64,000 bases of DNA from WJKG01 sp964627305 (GTDB lineage Bacteria > Zixibacteria > MSB-5A5 > GN15 > FEB-12): positions 372,001-436,000 of the forward strand of contig CAZVHP010000001.1 of the NCBI GenBank assembly GCA_964627305.1, written 5' to 3'. Below are positions 34,077-43,093 of this stretch, piece by piece; position 1 is the first letter of the stretch; each line of letters begins with the position of its first letter. The position numbers and the translations under genes are program-made. The notes beneath the pieces are model-generated. The model searched no databases. It was not told the DNA's origin and worked only from the letters and a program-made list of their open reading frames with translations.

Positions 34077-34811
34077 ATGCAACGAGAAATGCAGCGTCTA
34101 AGCTGGCTGAAAATCAAAGAGTTGGTCCCTTCGCAGATCGACACCATCATACTCCCCGTCGGCACTGTCGAGGCCCACGGTTCCGCCGCCATCGGCACTG
34201 ATAACTTCATCCCCCAGCGCATCGCCGAGGGAATCGCCGAGCGTACCAACGCCCTGATCGCGCCCATCGTTAATCACGGCATCACCAAATCGCTTTACCG
34301 CTATGCCGGCAGTACCACCGTCTCGCCCGAGGTCTTCGCCGCCTACATCCGCGAGATTGTCGACTGCTTCGCCGATGACGGCTTCGGCAATGTGATCATC
34401 ATGAACGGCCACGGCGGCAACAACTCCGCCCTCAAACAAGTCGCCTACGATTTCCACCGCGAACGCCGCACCAATATCTGCGTCGTCCATTGGTGGCAAC
34501 TCTGCGCCGACATGACCGAGAAGTTCTTCGAACACGTCGGCGGTCATGCCGGTACCGATGAAACCGCGATGGTGCAGGCCATCGATCCCGACCTCGTCGA
34601 CTGGAACGCCTACAGCGAGGACCTGTGCTATCAGATTAACCCCGGCGCCGATGTCTACCCCGTGCCCGGCCAGATCCTCCTTTACAAGGCCGAACAGGGG
34701 TACCCCGAAAACAACCCGGAGCGCTCCCGCGAATACCTGAACAAGGTCATTGAGGAAGTCGGCGACTTCGTTGAGATGGTCCTTGCGCGCTGGAAAAAGT
34801 TCGACCTGTAA
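34077..34811 (+). CDS. Creatininase-family metal-dependent amidohydrolase
   Basis: The 244-residue protein has the full metal-binding set of this family: 'LPVGTVEAHGSAAIGTDN' with Glu32, His34 and Asp42, 'IIMNGHGGNNSAL' with His112, and 'GHAGTDETAM' with Glu162. Members hydrolyse cyclic or linear amides, for example creatinine, or ring-opened formamides in riboflavin/F420 and mycofactocin pathways. The substrate cannot be read from sequence. The start lies 2 bases after the upstream DUF2064-like gene, and the pair has its own promoter. Confidence 0.9.
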   Translation: MQREMQRLSWLKIKELVPSQIDTIILPVGTVEAHGSAAIGTDNFIPQRIAEGIAERTNALIAPIVNHGITKSLYRYAGSTTVSPEVFAAYIREIVDCFADDGFGNVIIMNGHGGNNSALKQVAYDFHRERRTNICVVHWWQLCADMTEKFFEHVGGHAGTDETAMVQAIDPDLVDWNAYSEDLCYQINPGADVYPVPGQILLYKAEQGYPENNPERSREYLNKVIEEVGDFVEMVLARWKKFDL

Positions 34812-35005
34812 TCAGCCCTGTCACGATTTCAGTGCCCGAACCCTGGTGCCTCTCATACAGGAACCTGCCCGGTGGCGGCACTCTGCCGGCGACTAGCTTG
34901 CCAGACGCCGGCGACAGACCCGCCCGATCCGGTCGAGGGTTCCCCCCCGCAACACACGCCCTTTTCCGTTGACATATCCCCGCAACCGACCCTTTTTGAC
35001 CGCCT

Positions 35006-35785
35006 ATGGAATGGTATATCTACCTGCTGGTCATTGCCGCCGGGGCACTGGCCGGCTTCATCAACACTCTCGCCGGCAACGGCTCGCTGATCACCCTGCC
35101 GCTGCTCATCTTCCTGGGTCTGCCCGCCAATGTCGCCAACGGTACCAACCGTATCGCTATCCTCATGCAGACCGCCACCTCCGTAGCCCGCTACCGCAAA
35201 ACAGGTCAGCTTGACTTCCGCCATGGACTCATCCTCGCCATTCCGGCTGTCATCGGAGGGGTTATCGGGGCACAGATCGCCGTTTCAATAAATGAACAAC
35301 TGCTGCGCCTGATTATCGGTCTCCTCATGCTGGTCATGCTGGCGCTGTTGTTCGCTCGCCCCAAACGATGGCTGGAGGGCCGCGATGAGCTCATCTCCCG
35401 CCAACCCGGCCTCGGTCAAGTGATCGTGCTGTTCTTTGTCGGTATGTACGGCGGCTTCATCCAGATCGGCGTCGGCGTCTTCCTGCTGGCTGCGCTCGTG
35501 CTCGGCGTCGGCTATGGCCTCAAAGGCATGGCCAACCCCATCAAGAACCTCATCATCCTGTGTTTTACAGTGCTCGCTCTTCTCGTGTTCGTCCTCAACG
35601 GTCAGGTCCAGTGGGTCGTCGGCATCGTTCTGGGATTCGGCAACATGATCGGCGCCTGGATCGCCGTAAGAGTGCCTGCCCAGCGCTACGCCAACCACAT
35701 CCGCTGGCTGCTCATCGTGATGGTAGCCGCTTCCGCCGTCAAACTGCTTGGATTGTGGGACTTCTTGATGAATCAGCTCGGCTGA
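35006..35785 (+). CDS. TauE/SafE-family membrane transporter
   Basis: The 259-residue protein is almost wholly membrane-embedded, with about eight helices in two related halves. The family pattern is visible: 'YLLVIAAGALAGFINTLAGNGSLITLPLLI' in the first half and 'FVGMYGGFIQIGVGVFLLAALVL' in the second, each with the Gly-rich turn. Relatives export sulfite, sulfoacetate or other organic anions; the substrate here is unknown. The 194 bases upstream show no gene and no clear terminator. The 3' end overlaps the convergent gene by 13 bases. Confidence 0.88.
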   Translation: MEWYIYLLVIAAGALAGFINTLAGNGSLITLPLLIFLGLPANVANGTNRIAILMQTATSVARYRKTGQLDFRHGLILAIPAVIGGVIGAQIAVSINEQLLRLIIGLLMLVMLALLFARPKRWLEGRDELISRQPGLGQVIVLFFVGMYGGFIQIGVGVFLLAALVLGVGYGLKGMANPIKNLIILCFTVLALLVFVLNGQVQWVVGIVLGFGNMIGAWIAVRVPAQRYANHIRWLLIVMVAASAVKLLGLWDFLMNQLG

Positions 35786-36333
35786 CCACCAACCAACCCG
35801 GCCGCCTTACGGGCTTTCGTAAACCCCATAATCGCTCCCAGCACCACCGACCACACCGCCGCCAGCGGTATCTGATACGCCAGCGGCAGGCTGAACGTCA
35901 CCGTGTGCGCCGGTATCCAGAACCAGAGCAACGTCCACCACGCCGTCGTCAACCCGGCGAAATTCCACTCCCGAAGAATCAGGTTGTCCTCCAGCCGGTG
36001 AAACAACATCATCTGCGGCCCAAAGAGGACATTCGTCAGCGTCGACACCGCCAGCGCCCAGCCAATTCCCGCCCCCAGAAACGATGGCAGCAACTGCTGG
36101 TCAACCAGCGCCCGCGTGAACCCCTTCATCCCGGCGAAGCCGTATTTGATGAAAACTCCCAGCAATGCCCACGCGGCCACCTTGCCGAGCACCTGCCACG
36201 CGTTTCCCGGCCATGACATCCGACGGCGCACTATCGACACCGACAGAATCTCGCCAATCGTCCCCAGTATCGCAAAATGCACCGCCGCGGAAAGCAGCGG
36301 ATACTCCAGCACCCAAGCGCTGTAGGCGGTCAT
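35773..36333 (-). CDS. Hypothetical four-helix membrane protein, Mpv17-like pattern
   Basis: The 186-residue protein has about four transmembrane helices. The C-terminal part reads 'WWTLLWFWIPAHTVTFSLPLAYQI...AVWSVVLGAIMGF', which resembles the Mpv17/PMP22-type ending W-x4-W-FWxPA-TVTF-LP. The segment 'LTNVLFGPQMMLFHRLEDNLI' is also conserved-looking. I do not assign a function. The gene is convergent with the TauE gene and the last of a minus-strand group of small membrane proteins. Confidence 0.65.
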   Translation of the reverse strand: MTAYSAWVLEYPLLSAAVHFAILGTIGEILSVSIVRRRMSWPGNAWQVLGKVAAWALLGVFIKYGFAGMKGFTRALVDQQLLPSFLGAGIGWALAVSTLTNVLFGPQMMLFHRLEDNLILREWNFAGLTTAWWTLLWFWIPAHTVTFSLPLAYQIPLAAVWSVVLGAIMGFTKARKAAGLVGGQPS

Positions 36334-36373
36334 TCACATTCCCTGACGGTTAGGCGCCGAAGTACCAGTGACA

Positions 36374-36679
36374 TCACGCAGCGTACCGCTCTCTGTCCAC
36401 CCGGCGATCTGACACCCAGCGTATCCCAAACAGGACCAGGATCGTGACCATGGCGAGTGGCAGAGTTGGAAAGGCGTAGATAACAACAACATTGTCAAAG
36501 TTGAAGATGTGGTTGTATGGATTAGGTTTGAGACCAAAAAGCAACAACAGAACCGCTGTGATACCCACTCCCCACAAGCTACGTGGCCGCCCCCAGACGT
36601 ACCCAACCAGGAATCCAATGATTCCTCCTACCGCACAGGACAAAAAGACATTCTCCAGAGTATACCCGATAAGTTCCAC
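36374..36679 (-). CDS. Small membrane protein, paralogue of its neighbour
   Basis: The 101-residue protein has three predicted helices. The N-terminal 'LSCAVGGIIGFLVGYVWGRPRS' matches the pattern of the gene at 36760-37062 ('ASCVVGLVLGYLIGFRLQRPRG'). Both continue with a hydrophobic helix, a polar Asn/Asp-rich loop and a third helix ending in a basic tail. They look like a tandem duplication. The Gly-rich first helix could pack tightly in an oligomer. Function unknown. Confidence 0.65.
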   Translation of the reverse strand: MELIGYTLENVFLSCAVGGIIGFLVGYVWGRPRSLWGVGITAVLLLLFGLKPNPYNHIFNFDNVVVIYAFPTLPLAMVTILVLFGIRWVSDRRVDRERYAA

Positions 36680-36759
36680 CAGTCGCCTCCTTTCCGGGCT
36701 GTCAGCCCTCGTATATCAACCCCCGACACACAACGCATGCACTTACCCTCACAGATCTG

Positions 36760-37062
36760 TCACTGCGCAAGCGACTTCTGTGCTGGCGGCACCCGGCCCT
36801 GCACCAGCCTCACCACGAAGGACGCAAGTATCACCGTCAGCATGACTGCGAGTAACCAGTTGAAGACAAGCCCGAAGTCATTCATTCGCAGAAGGTACGT
36901 ATCTGTACCAATAAACGGCGATAGTGCCCACACCATTGCGATCACCACCGTTGCCGGCCAGCCGCGCGGTCGCTGGAGCCGAAATCCTATCAGATAACCC
37001 AAGACCAACCCCACGACACAAGATGCAATGATATTCCCGATTGGATGCCCTGCAAAACCCAT
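36760..37062 (-). CDS. Small membrane protein, paralogue of its neighbour
   Basis: The 100-residue protein has three predicted helices. It has a shared layout with 36374-36679: a Cys-x2-Gly-rich first helix followed by an RPR turn, an Asn-Asp loop (RMNDFGLVFNW), then a third helix and a basic end. The start has a usable ribosome-binding site (AAAAGGAGGCAGC). The two genes are 80 bases apart. Function unknown. Confidence 0.65.
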   Translation of the reverse strand: MGFAGHPIGNIIASCVVGLVLGYLIGFRLQRPRGWPATVVIAMVWALSPFIGTDTYLLRMNDFGLVFNWLLAVMLTVILASFVVRLVQGRVPPAQKSLAQ

Positions 37063-37164
37063 AAGCTGCCTCCTTTTAGTGTCTCGTCCACACCCAAACT
37101 AACCCTTGCCCGCGTCCCATGCAAGCAGGAAATGCCCCCCGTTCACCTCAATTATTCCCAACCC

Positions 37165-38013
37165 TCAGAAGTGATCGACGTACGTAATCCGCAGCTCACG
37201 CGTAAACGTATCAGACTCCCGCCGATTAACAAACAGGTCCTTCAGCAGCAGCTCGATCTCCAGCTTCTCCGTGAACAGCCACTTTATCGAGGCATTCAGG
37301 TACCCGCGCCCCTTGCCGCCGAACTCATTGCTTGTCCCGTTCGGCAGAGACGACCGGTCATCGTTCAGCCCCGCATCCCACTCAAGGAGCAGCGCCAGAT
37401 TGTAGCGAAAGGTCACATCTGTCCCCACAAAGAAATTCAGGTCCTTCTCCTGGTCGACATCGTTCTCCAGCGAGTAGTTCAGCCCTCCATGCCCCCCCAT
37501 CGTCCACTGATAGAAATAGAAACTTCGACTCACCACCGCATAGAACCCGCGCGATTTGAACGTGTACCGGTCCATGCCGTCGTTGAAAGCCCCATTTCCC
37601 TGCGAACTGAATCCGGCCGATATTCCCGGCACCGTCCGTCCTTCATCCACGAAACGAAATTTCACCGAGAACTCGAGCCGCGGATTCCAGTCGGGATCAT
37701 CGTTGGCCAACACCTGTTCGCCCCCGTACGAAACACCCATCGTCAGCCTCCCCGACAGGCCGATATCGCAATGCGCAATGGCGCCGCCGCCGGGGTAAAT
37801 CCGTGTGACTATGTTCCAATGGGCGCGGGGGAGAGTGCCTGCTGTCGGGCAGTCTATCAGCCACCGGGCCGGAATCTCATAGAAGTTGTTCCCCCGCCAG
37901 CCGCCATCCTGCTGCGCCATAACCACCGTCGATGGCGCCATCACCGCCACTACCAGCCACACTGCCAGGATCAGGACACATCTCACCACTGCTCTCCCGG
38001 TCGATATACTCAC
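37165..38013 (-). CDS. Putative outer-membrane beta-barrel protein
   Basis: The 282-residue protein has a signal peptide (residues 1-33, ending TVVMAQQ). The rest is made of alternating beta-strands with aromatic girdles, such as 'LTMGVSYGGEQVL', 'YTFKSRGFYAVVSRSFYFY' and 'FRYNLALLLEWDAG'. It ends in a strand terminating in Phe (ELRITYVDHF), the usual BAM recognition end. Similar uncharacterised barrels are annotated in FCB bacteria with unknown cargo. A Cys pair (Cys55 and Cys82) could form a disulfide. Confidence 0.75.
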   Translation of the reverse strand: MSISTGRAVVRCVLILAVWLVVAVMAPSTVVMAQQDGGWRGNNFYEIPARWLIDCPTAGTLPRAHWNIVTRIYPGGGAIAHCDIGLSGRLTMGVSYGGEQVLANDDPDWNPRLEFSVKFRFVDEGRTVPGISAGFSSQGNGAFNDGMDRYTFKSRGFYAVVSRSFYFYQWTMGGHGGLNYSLENDVDQEKDLNFFVGTDVTFRYNLALLLEWDAGLNDDRSSLPNGTSNEFGGKGRGYLNASIKWLFTEKLEIELLLKDLFVNRRESDTFTRELRITYVDHF

Positions 38014-38158
38014 GATCGCTCGCCTGCATCTGCATGTGCAAGCGAATGCATTCTTCTGTCACAATAGAAACGCCCCCGCAGACCAGTCAACATAAAACAA
38101 GGCCGCCCGATCCCGCATAGTGCGTGCTCCGTCGACTCTGCGCCCCGGACAACGCCCA

Positions 38159-38995
38159 TCAGATCCGCAGCAGTCTGTAGAACCGGTCCCTGAGATACTC
38201 TGCGACCGGACCGGGCGTCAAGCTGAAAGTCCCTTTGTCTGTTCTGATCTTGCCCACCGGAACGATCACTTTCAACGAACTGGAGATGAACACCTCATCG
38301 GCCGCCAGCAGCGTCTCCAGTTGGCAGTTCCTCTCCGCAATGCTCACACCCCAGCCCGGTGCTCGCCGCAGCAGGACTCTGCGCGTCACCCCGTCCAGAC
38401 ACCCCGCCGAAATTGGCGGTGTGAAGACGCGTCCGCGCTTCACCCAGAAGATGTTGGCCGAGGTCACCTCCGCCACCTGATTGCTCGTATTCAGCAGCAG
38501 CGCATCATCGAGCCGGTATCGCTTCGCCTGCTTGAGCGCCGCGGCGTGAATCGCGTAGGATATCGTTTTGATTCGCCTGAAGACAGAGTTCTGGTCTATG
38601 CGGAATTCAGACAGATGCAGCGTGTACGGAGCCTGCGGCAGTTCATGCGGCGAGGCACTCAGGATCACCCTCGACGACCCCTGAGTACCGACCCACCGCG
38701 CCGCCTCGCCGCTGGTGATTGTCAACCGCAGCTTCTTGATATGGTCCGGATGTGCCGCCGCTGTCTGTACCATCCACTGCTTCAGTGTGCGACGGTCCAC
38801 CGGCAGCTTCAAACCCGTCACCTTCAAACCCGCCGACAACCTGCGAAGGTGATCATCCACGAACACGACCCGATCATCAACCGCCAGAAATGTCTCAAAT
38901 AACCCCTCGGCGTAAAGCAGTGCATTGTCGAATACCGAGATGCAGGCCTTCTCGCGCGGCACAAACTTGCCATCGATTGTTGTCACAACCTTCAC
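38159..38995 (-). CDS. pabC: Class IV aminotransferase, probably aminodeoxychorismate lyase
   Basis: The 278-residue PLP enzyme belongs to fold type IV. The N-terminal 'SVFDNALLYAEGLFETF', the PLP-lysine region 'RRIKTISYAIHAAALKQAK', 'DDALLLNTSNQVAEVTSANIF' and the phosphate-binding 'GCLDGVTRRVLL' are all present. The fold is shared by branched-chain and D-amino-acid aminotransferases. Because the gene starts 4 bases past pabB, aminodeoxychorismate lyase (release of pyruvate to form 4-aminobenzoate for folate) is the best call. Confidence 0.88.
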   Translation of the reverse strand: MKVVTTIDGKFVPREKACISVFDNALLYAEGLFETFLAVDDRVVFVDDHLRRLSAGLKVTGLKLPVDRRTLKQWMVQTAAAHPDHIKKLRLTITSGEAARWVGTQGSSRVILSASPHELPQAPYTLHLSEFRIDQNSVFRRIKTISYAIHAAALKQAKRYRLDDALLLNTSNQVAEVTSANIFWVKRGRVFTPPISAGCLDGVTRRVLLRRAPGWGVSIAERNCQLETLLAADEVFISSSLKVIVPVGKIRTDKGTFSLTPGPVAEYLRDRFYRLLRI

Positions 38996-38999
38996 TGTG

Positions 39000-40325
39000 C
39001 TACCATCCCAGCTGCTCCGGCCTCACGCCCAACGCAGCAAACAAGGGCTCCGCCTTCAGCAGAACCTCCCGCCGTTCACACTCTGCGTCACTGTCGGCGA
39101 CTATGCCGCCACCGGCATGTATATGGTACATCCCATGAACATGCAGCATGGTCCGAATCGCAATGTTGAACTCCGCCCGTCCCCCATAGACCCAGCCAAT
39201 ACACCCGGTATACAGCCCGCGCGGAACTGTCTCCAGCTCCATCAGTATCTCCACCGCCCGCCGCTTGGGCGCACCCGTTATCGATCCCCCCGGCGACAGC
39301 GCTGTCAGCAGCTCCACGAGCGACCTCCCCTCAGCCAGCCTGGCGGATATGTCCGCCACTAAGTGCGTCACTGAGGCATAGCGCTCACAACGGAAAAGCC
39401 GGTCAACCGACACCGTCCCAATCTGCGCCACCCGCCCCAGATCGTTGCGCAGCAGATCTACAATCATCAGCAGCTCCGCACGGTCCTTCTCCGATCCTTC
39501 CAGCCTGCGAACGTTGATCGCCTGCTCCCGCTCATCCAGCCCGGTCGCCACCGTCCCCTTGATCGGTGCCGTCGTCACCCGCCCGTCCGGCTCCAGTGCA
39601 AACATCCGCTCCGGTGAACAACTGATCACCTGAAACGAACCGAAATTCAGGTACGCGCCAAACGGGGCCGGATTGACCTCCCGAAGGTACCGGTACACCT
39701 CCCACGCAGACACAGCACTCTCAACATCGAACCGCGTCGTCAGATTCGCCTGGTATATGTCCCCCTCGTAAATGTGCTTCCGGACCTTCTCCACCTTCTG
39801 CAGGTAATCCTCGGGCCGCATGGTCGCCAGTGCCGCCAAACACGGCTGACCCGGCCGCGATGCCCTCTCCAGGCCCCCCGGATGTTTCCAGTCACCCAAA
39901 TCGGTGCCGCCCAAACCGGCGATTGCCGGCTCACTTTCGGCATCCTCGAACAGCAGTGCCGAATCATAGAAACAGAACACTGCCTCCGGCACCGATGGCA
40001 GCGTCGCCACCGGTTCCAACCCCAGCAGACGGATCATCGCCTCGTACGTCAGATAACCCACCGACACCAGCTCCGGCTCCGCCCACAGACGCTGCAGCAT
40101 CTTAAGATAGTCATGGATGCTCCCCGGTCGGCTGTAGACCCGCGACTCTGCGTTCCCTCCGATCAACCCCCCGTCAAACGCCACCACCATTTTCGGCGAA
40201 CGGGCCATCACCGACCGCATCCCGCGGTCCGGAACCACCAGTGATGTGTCCAGCCACATCGCGCCTTCCTCATGCGCGAACGGATGGAACACCGCCTCTG
40301 CTCGGCTCCCCGTGGTCACCAGCAT
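39000..40325 (-). CDS. pabB: Aminodeoxychorismate synthase component I
   Basis: PabB converts chorismate and ammonia to 4-amino-4-deoxychorismate. Chorismate-binding motifs are complete: 'EGDIYQANLTTRF', 'SPERMFALEPDGRVTTAPIKGT' with the PIKGT signature typical of PabB, and 'LSPGGSITGAPKRRA'. The longest frame begins at 40358, but a strong promoter has its -10 box at 40350-40355. Transcripts therefore start near 40343 and the ATG at 40325, preceded by AGGCAGGAT, is the better start (441 residues). PabA, the glutamine amidotransferase, is not adjacent. Confidence 0.93.
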   Translation of the reverse strand: MLVTTGSRAEAVFHPFAHEEGAMWLDTSLVVPDRGMRSVMARSPKMVVAFDGGLIGGNAESRVYSRPGSIHDYLKMLQRLWAEPELVSVGYLTYEAMIRLLGLEPVATLPSVPEAVFCFYDSALLFEDAESEPAIAGLGGTDLGDWKHPGGLERASRPGQPCLAALATMRPEDYLQKVEKVRKHIYEGDIYQANLTTRFDVESAVSAWEVYRYLREVNPAPFGAYLNFGSFQVISCSPERMFALEPDGRVTTAPIKGTVATGLDEREQAINVRRLEGSEKDRAELLMIVDLLRNDLGRVAQIGTVSVDRLFRCERYASVTHLVADISARLAEGRSLVELLTALSPGGSITGAPKRRAVEILMELETVPRGLYTGCIGWVYGGRAEFNIAIRTMLHVHGMYHIHAGGGIVADSDAECERREVLLKAEPLFAALGVRPEQLGW

Positions 40326-40349
40326 ATCCTGCCTGACCTGCATCCGGGG

Positions 40350-40377
40350 AACATACACACCCGATTCGTACAGTCAA
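40350..40377 (-). promoter_or_regulatory. Predicted promoter of pabB-pabC
   Basis: On the minus strand, TTGACT (40372-40377), 16 bases, then TATGTT (40350-40355). Its position overlaps the longest pabB frame and argues for the shorter start. Confidence 0.6.
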
Positions 40378-40442
40378 GCGCCCCCGGAACTTCTGTTCAT
40401 TTTCTGCTGGTACTCCTGCGAAACCGACATATACTTGCCCCT

Positions 40443-41663
40443 GTGGATGCCCTTAAGCTCGCTTTGGTTCTTGCTCTCATCGTGGTCGCGCTCAGGCGTC
40501 GCTGGCCGGTCGGGGTGGTCCTCTTCGGCGCCGGAGTCCTCACCGCCGCGCTCTTTCTCGTCTCACCGATGGAACTGCTCGGAGGCTACGCTGACCTCGT
40601 CCAATCCCGACGTTTCATCTCCCTGACCGCCGTCATCGTTCTCATCACGACGCTCGGCCAGATGCTTCAGGAACTGGGCCTGCTGCAACGTATGTCGGAT
40701 GTCTGCCGCGACCTCCCCGGCGGCAACCGCACCGCCGCCGCCATGCTGCCGCCCCTGATCGGGCTGATGCCCATGCCCGGCGGTGCCCTCCTGTCCGCGC
40801 CGCTGATCGAACGCGTCATCGGCGGCCAGACCCACCCCCCGGCCTTCAAAACCGCTACCAACTATTGGTTTCGCCATGTTGTCGAATTCTTCTGGCCCGT
40901 CTATCCCGGTATCATCCTCACCGAGGCCATCACCGGTATGCCCATCGGACGCGTCGCCCTCATGCAGGCCCCCATGGCCCTCGTCATGACAGCCATCGGC
41001 TGGGCCTTCTTCATTCGACGCATACCGGCCACTGCGCACGAGGGACACTACCATCTGGCTGCCGCCCTCGCTGGCATCCTGCGCGCTGTCTGGCCTATTC
41101 TGCTGGCCATCCTTCTCTACGGTGCCCTTCGCATCGAAATGTCTATCGCGGTTCTCGTTGCCTTGCTGAGCCTGATCGCCGCCTTCCGACCCGAGTGGCC
41201 AGGCCTCAAGTCGGCCCTCGCCAAAGGGTTCTCCTTCAAGCTGATCTTCCTGGTCTTCGGCATCCTGTCCTTCCAGACGGCCCTCGAACTCAGCGGAGCC
41301 ATCGGCTCTCTGCCGCAGCTAACCGCGACTCTCAACCTTCCCCCGGAATCCGTCATCGTCATCGTATGCTTCACCGCCGGCCTGTTGACCGGGATGGTCG
41401 CCGCCTTCGTCGCCCTCAGCTACACTATTCTGGCCGGCTTTCTCTACCAACCCGACATCATCCCCAGCCACATCTTCCTTGCCTACATGGCCGGATATGC
41501 CGGTATGATGCTCTCACCGGGCCATGTCTGCCTCATCCTTACCAATCACTACTTCCAGAGCGACCTTGCCCGCGTCTACCGCCTGCTGGCCGTCCCCGTG
41601 ATTCTTCTGGCGCTATCCGGTGCCGGGCTGTACCTTACCGGATGGGGCGGATTGTTCCGATAA
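40443..41663 (+). CDS. DUF401-family membrane protein (permease-like)
   Basis: The longest frame starts at 40272, antisense to pabB. A GTG at 40443 starts immediately before the first membrane helix (ALKLALVLALIVVALRRR) and gives 406 residues, close to family size. The protein has 10-12 helices with the DUF401 signatures 'LPPLIGLMPMPGGALLSAPLIE' and 'YAGMMLSPGHVCLILTNHYF'. Both resemble re-entrant loops of ion-transporter-superfamily carriers. A transport role is likely, but the substrate is not known. It is divergent from pabB. Confidence 0.85.
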   Translation: MDALKLALVLALIVVALRRRWPVGVVLFGAGVLTAALFLVSPMELLGGYADLVQSRRFISLTAVIVLITTLGQMLQELGLLQRMSDVCRDLPGGNRTAAAMLPPLIGLMPMPGGALLSAPLIERVIGGQTHPPAFKTATNYWFRHVVEFFWPVYPGIILTEAITGMPIGRVALMQAPMALVMTAIGWAFFIRRIPATAHEGHYHLAAALAGILRAVWPILLAILLYGALRIEMSIAVLVALLSLIAAFRPEWPGLKSALAKGFSFKLIFLVFGILSFQTALELSGAIGSLPQLTATLNLPPESVIVIVCFTAGLLTGMVAAFVALSYTILAGFLYQPDIIPSHIFLAYMAGYAGMMLSPGHVCLILTNHYFQSDLARVYRLLAVPVILLALSGAGLYLTGWGGLFR

Positions 41664-41834
41664 CTCCCCGGTGCCGCTTTATTGCCGCCTTTCGGGAAGA
41701 AACGGCATCGACAACGGTATTTCTTTCGAAGGCAGGCTTCGAATCGGCAACAAGCCGTTATTGGATAACTACTTAGGATTTTCTGCCGCTATGCCGCACA
41801 TGGGAACTTCTGCCTTCAAGGAGGGTACCATACT

Positions 41835-42461
41835 ATGAGAGCGCGAAAGAAACGCAAAATGGCCAAAGAAACAGAAAAAGACATAGACTATCGGCTGATG
41901 CGGGCCATCCAGAATGGCGACATGGTCGCCTTCAACGAGATGGTCGACCGCTACAAAGACCGCCTGATGAACGTCATCGGGCGCATGCTCTCCTCCAACG
42001 AGGAAGCCGAGGATATCGTCCAGGAGACCTTCGTTCGGGTGTACCAGCACCGGCAGTCGTTCAATTTCAAACACTGCTTCTCCACCTGGATCTACACCAT
42101 CGGACTTAACCTGGCCCGAAACGAGTTGCGAAAGAGAAAACGGTTCAAGTTTTACGATATCACCGATATGCAAGGGAGCGAAACCGAATTCGCGGTCGAT
42201 CCCAAGCTGCCCAGTCGACTGCCGCAGACCATAGACGCGGCGGTCAAGTCGCTTCCTGAAAAGTACCGCACGGCTTTCCTCCTGCGCGATGTCGAGGAGT
42301 TGCCGTACGAGGAAGTGGCCAAGGTCCTCAACGTACCGCTGGGCACCGTCAAGTCGCGCGTGAACCGGGCGCGCATGATGCTCAGAGAAAAGCTTAAGCC
42401 TGGTCTGGAGGAACATAATGCGTTGTCGAAAGGTACGCTCCTGCCTGTCAGCTTTATATAA
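41835..42461 (+). CDS. ECF (sigma-E type) RNA polymerase sigma factor
   Basis: The 208-residue protein has sigma region 2 at about residues 22-90 ('FNEMVDRYKDRLMNVIGRML', 'AEDIVQETFVRVYQHRQSF', 'FSTWIYTIGLNLARNELRKR') and region 4 at about 130-190 ('LPEKYRTAFLLRDVEELPYE...GTVKSRVNRAR'). Regions 1.1 and 3 are absent, as expected for group 4. The start has GGAGGG 9 bases upstream. The overlapping next gene encodes a zinc anti-sigma factor, so activity is probably held back by it and released by an envelope signal. Confidence 0.95.
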   Translation: MRARKKRKMAKETEKDIDYRLMRAIQNGDMVAFNEMVDRYKDRLMNVIGRMLSSNEEAEDIVQETFVRVYQHRQSFNFKHCFSTWIYTIGLNLARNELRKRKRFKFYDITDMQGSETEFAVDPKLPSRLPQTIDAAVKSLPEKYRTAFLLRDVEELPYEEVAKVLNVPLGTVKSRVNRARMMLREKLKPGLEEHNALSKGTLLPVSFI

Positions 42462-43092
42462 AGACGAGCTGAAAAGCCGGCAGCGCCTTGCCGTTAGCGA
42501 GCATCTCGCTGAATGTGCGGCATGCCGAAAAGAGGCAGCCATCCATAAGTCCATTTGCGAGACCGCACGGGAACTGGTCTCGCCCGGGCTGTCACAGGAC
42601 TTTAATACCCGTTTGCTCAATCGTATCGCGCAGGAGCGCTTCGCCGAGACACGTACCCAGGCCTACCTGCCAAGGTCAGCCCCGCTGTTCTCATGGGGCC
42701 GCGCCATTCCCGCCGTCGTTTCTGCCTGTGTGGTGATACTCGCCATCATGGTAGCGTTGACGCCGCAGGGAGATCTGGATCGAACCGCCGACAACAGCCG
42801 CGATGATGCCTATCTGACTGCCCAGCCGATCAACAATCCCAATGTCACCCAGCGACTGGCCGAGGAATGGTCCCTCAACCGCCAGCTCGCTTACGTCGAT
42901 CGTGTCAACAGCATTTCCGAGTCTGTCGTGGGCAACTACTTCGGACAACTCGCTCAGAACGGCAGGCTGGCATCCGCCCAGGCAACACCCGGCATTCCGT
43001 TTGCCCCGACGTATTACAAGGTGCGCCCCGTTGTCCGCGTCTACCTGACGCCGGAGGCGGCTGCTGCCAGGGAGGCTGTCGAGGTATACTAA
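42418..43092 (+). CDS. Membrane anti-sigma factor with zinc-finger (ZAS) domain
   Basis: The 224-residue protein carries the ZAS signature His29-x3-Cys33-x2-Cys36 (SEHLAECAACRKE) in its cytoplasmic N-terminus. A single membrane helix lies near residues 93-112 (IPAVVSACVVILAIMVAL). A periplasmic region of about 110 residues of unknown fold follows. It overlaps the sigma-factor gene by 44 bases and has its own GGAGG site, as expected for a sigma/anti-sigma pair made in fixed ratio. The HtrA-like gene starts one base after its stop. Confidence 0.92.
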   Translation: MRCRKVRSCLSALYKDELKSRQRLAVSEHLAECAACRKEAAIHKSICETARELVSPGLSQDFNTRLLNRIAQERFAETRTQAYLPRSAPLFSWGRAIPAVVSACVVILAIMVALTPQGDLDRTADNSRDDAYLTAQPINNPNVTQRLAEEWSLNRQLAYVDRVNSISESVVGNYFGQLAQNGRLASAQATPGIPFAPTYYKVRPVVRVYLTPEAAAAREAVEVY

Positions 43093-43093
43093 A

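Noticed and set aside
34969..34997. TTGACA upstream of the TauE/SafE gene
   Set aside because: The position 17 bases downstream reads CTTTTT, which is not a -10 box, and the start codon follows immediately.
41802..41834. GGGAACTT as a possible ECF -35 box for sigma autoregulation
   Set aside because: It lies only about 30 bases before the ATG, so the -10 box would fall into the ribosome-binding site and no matching -10 is present.
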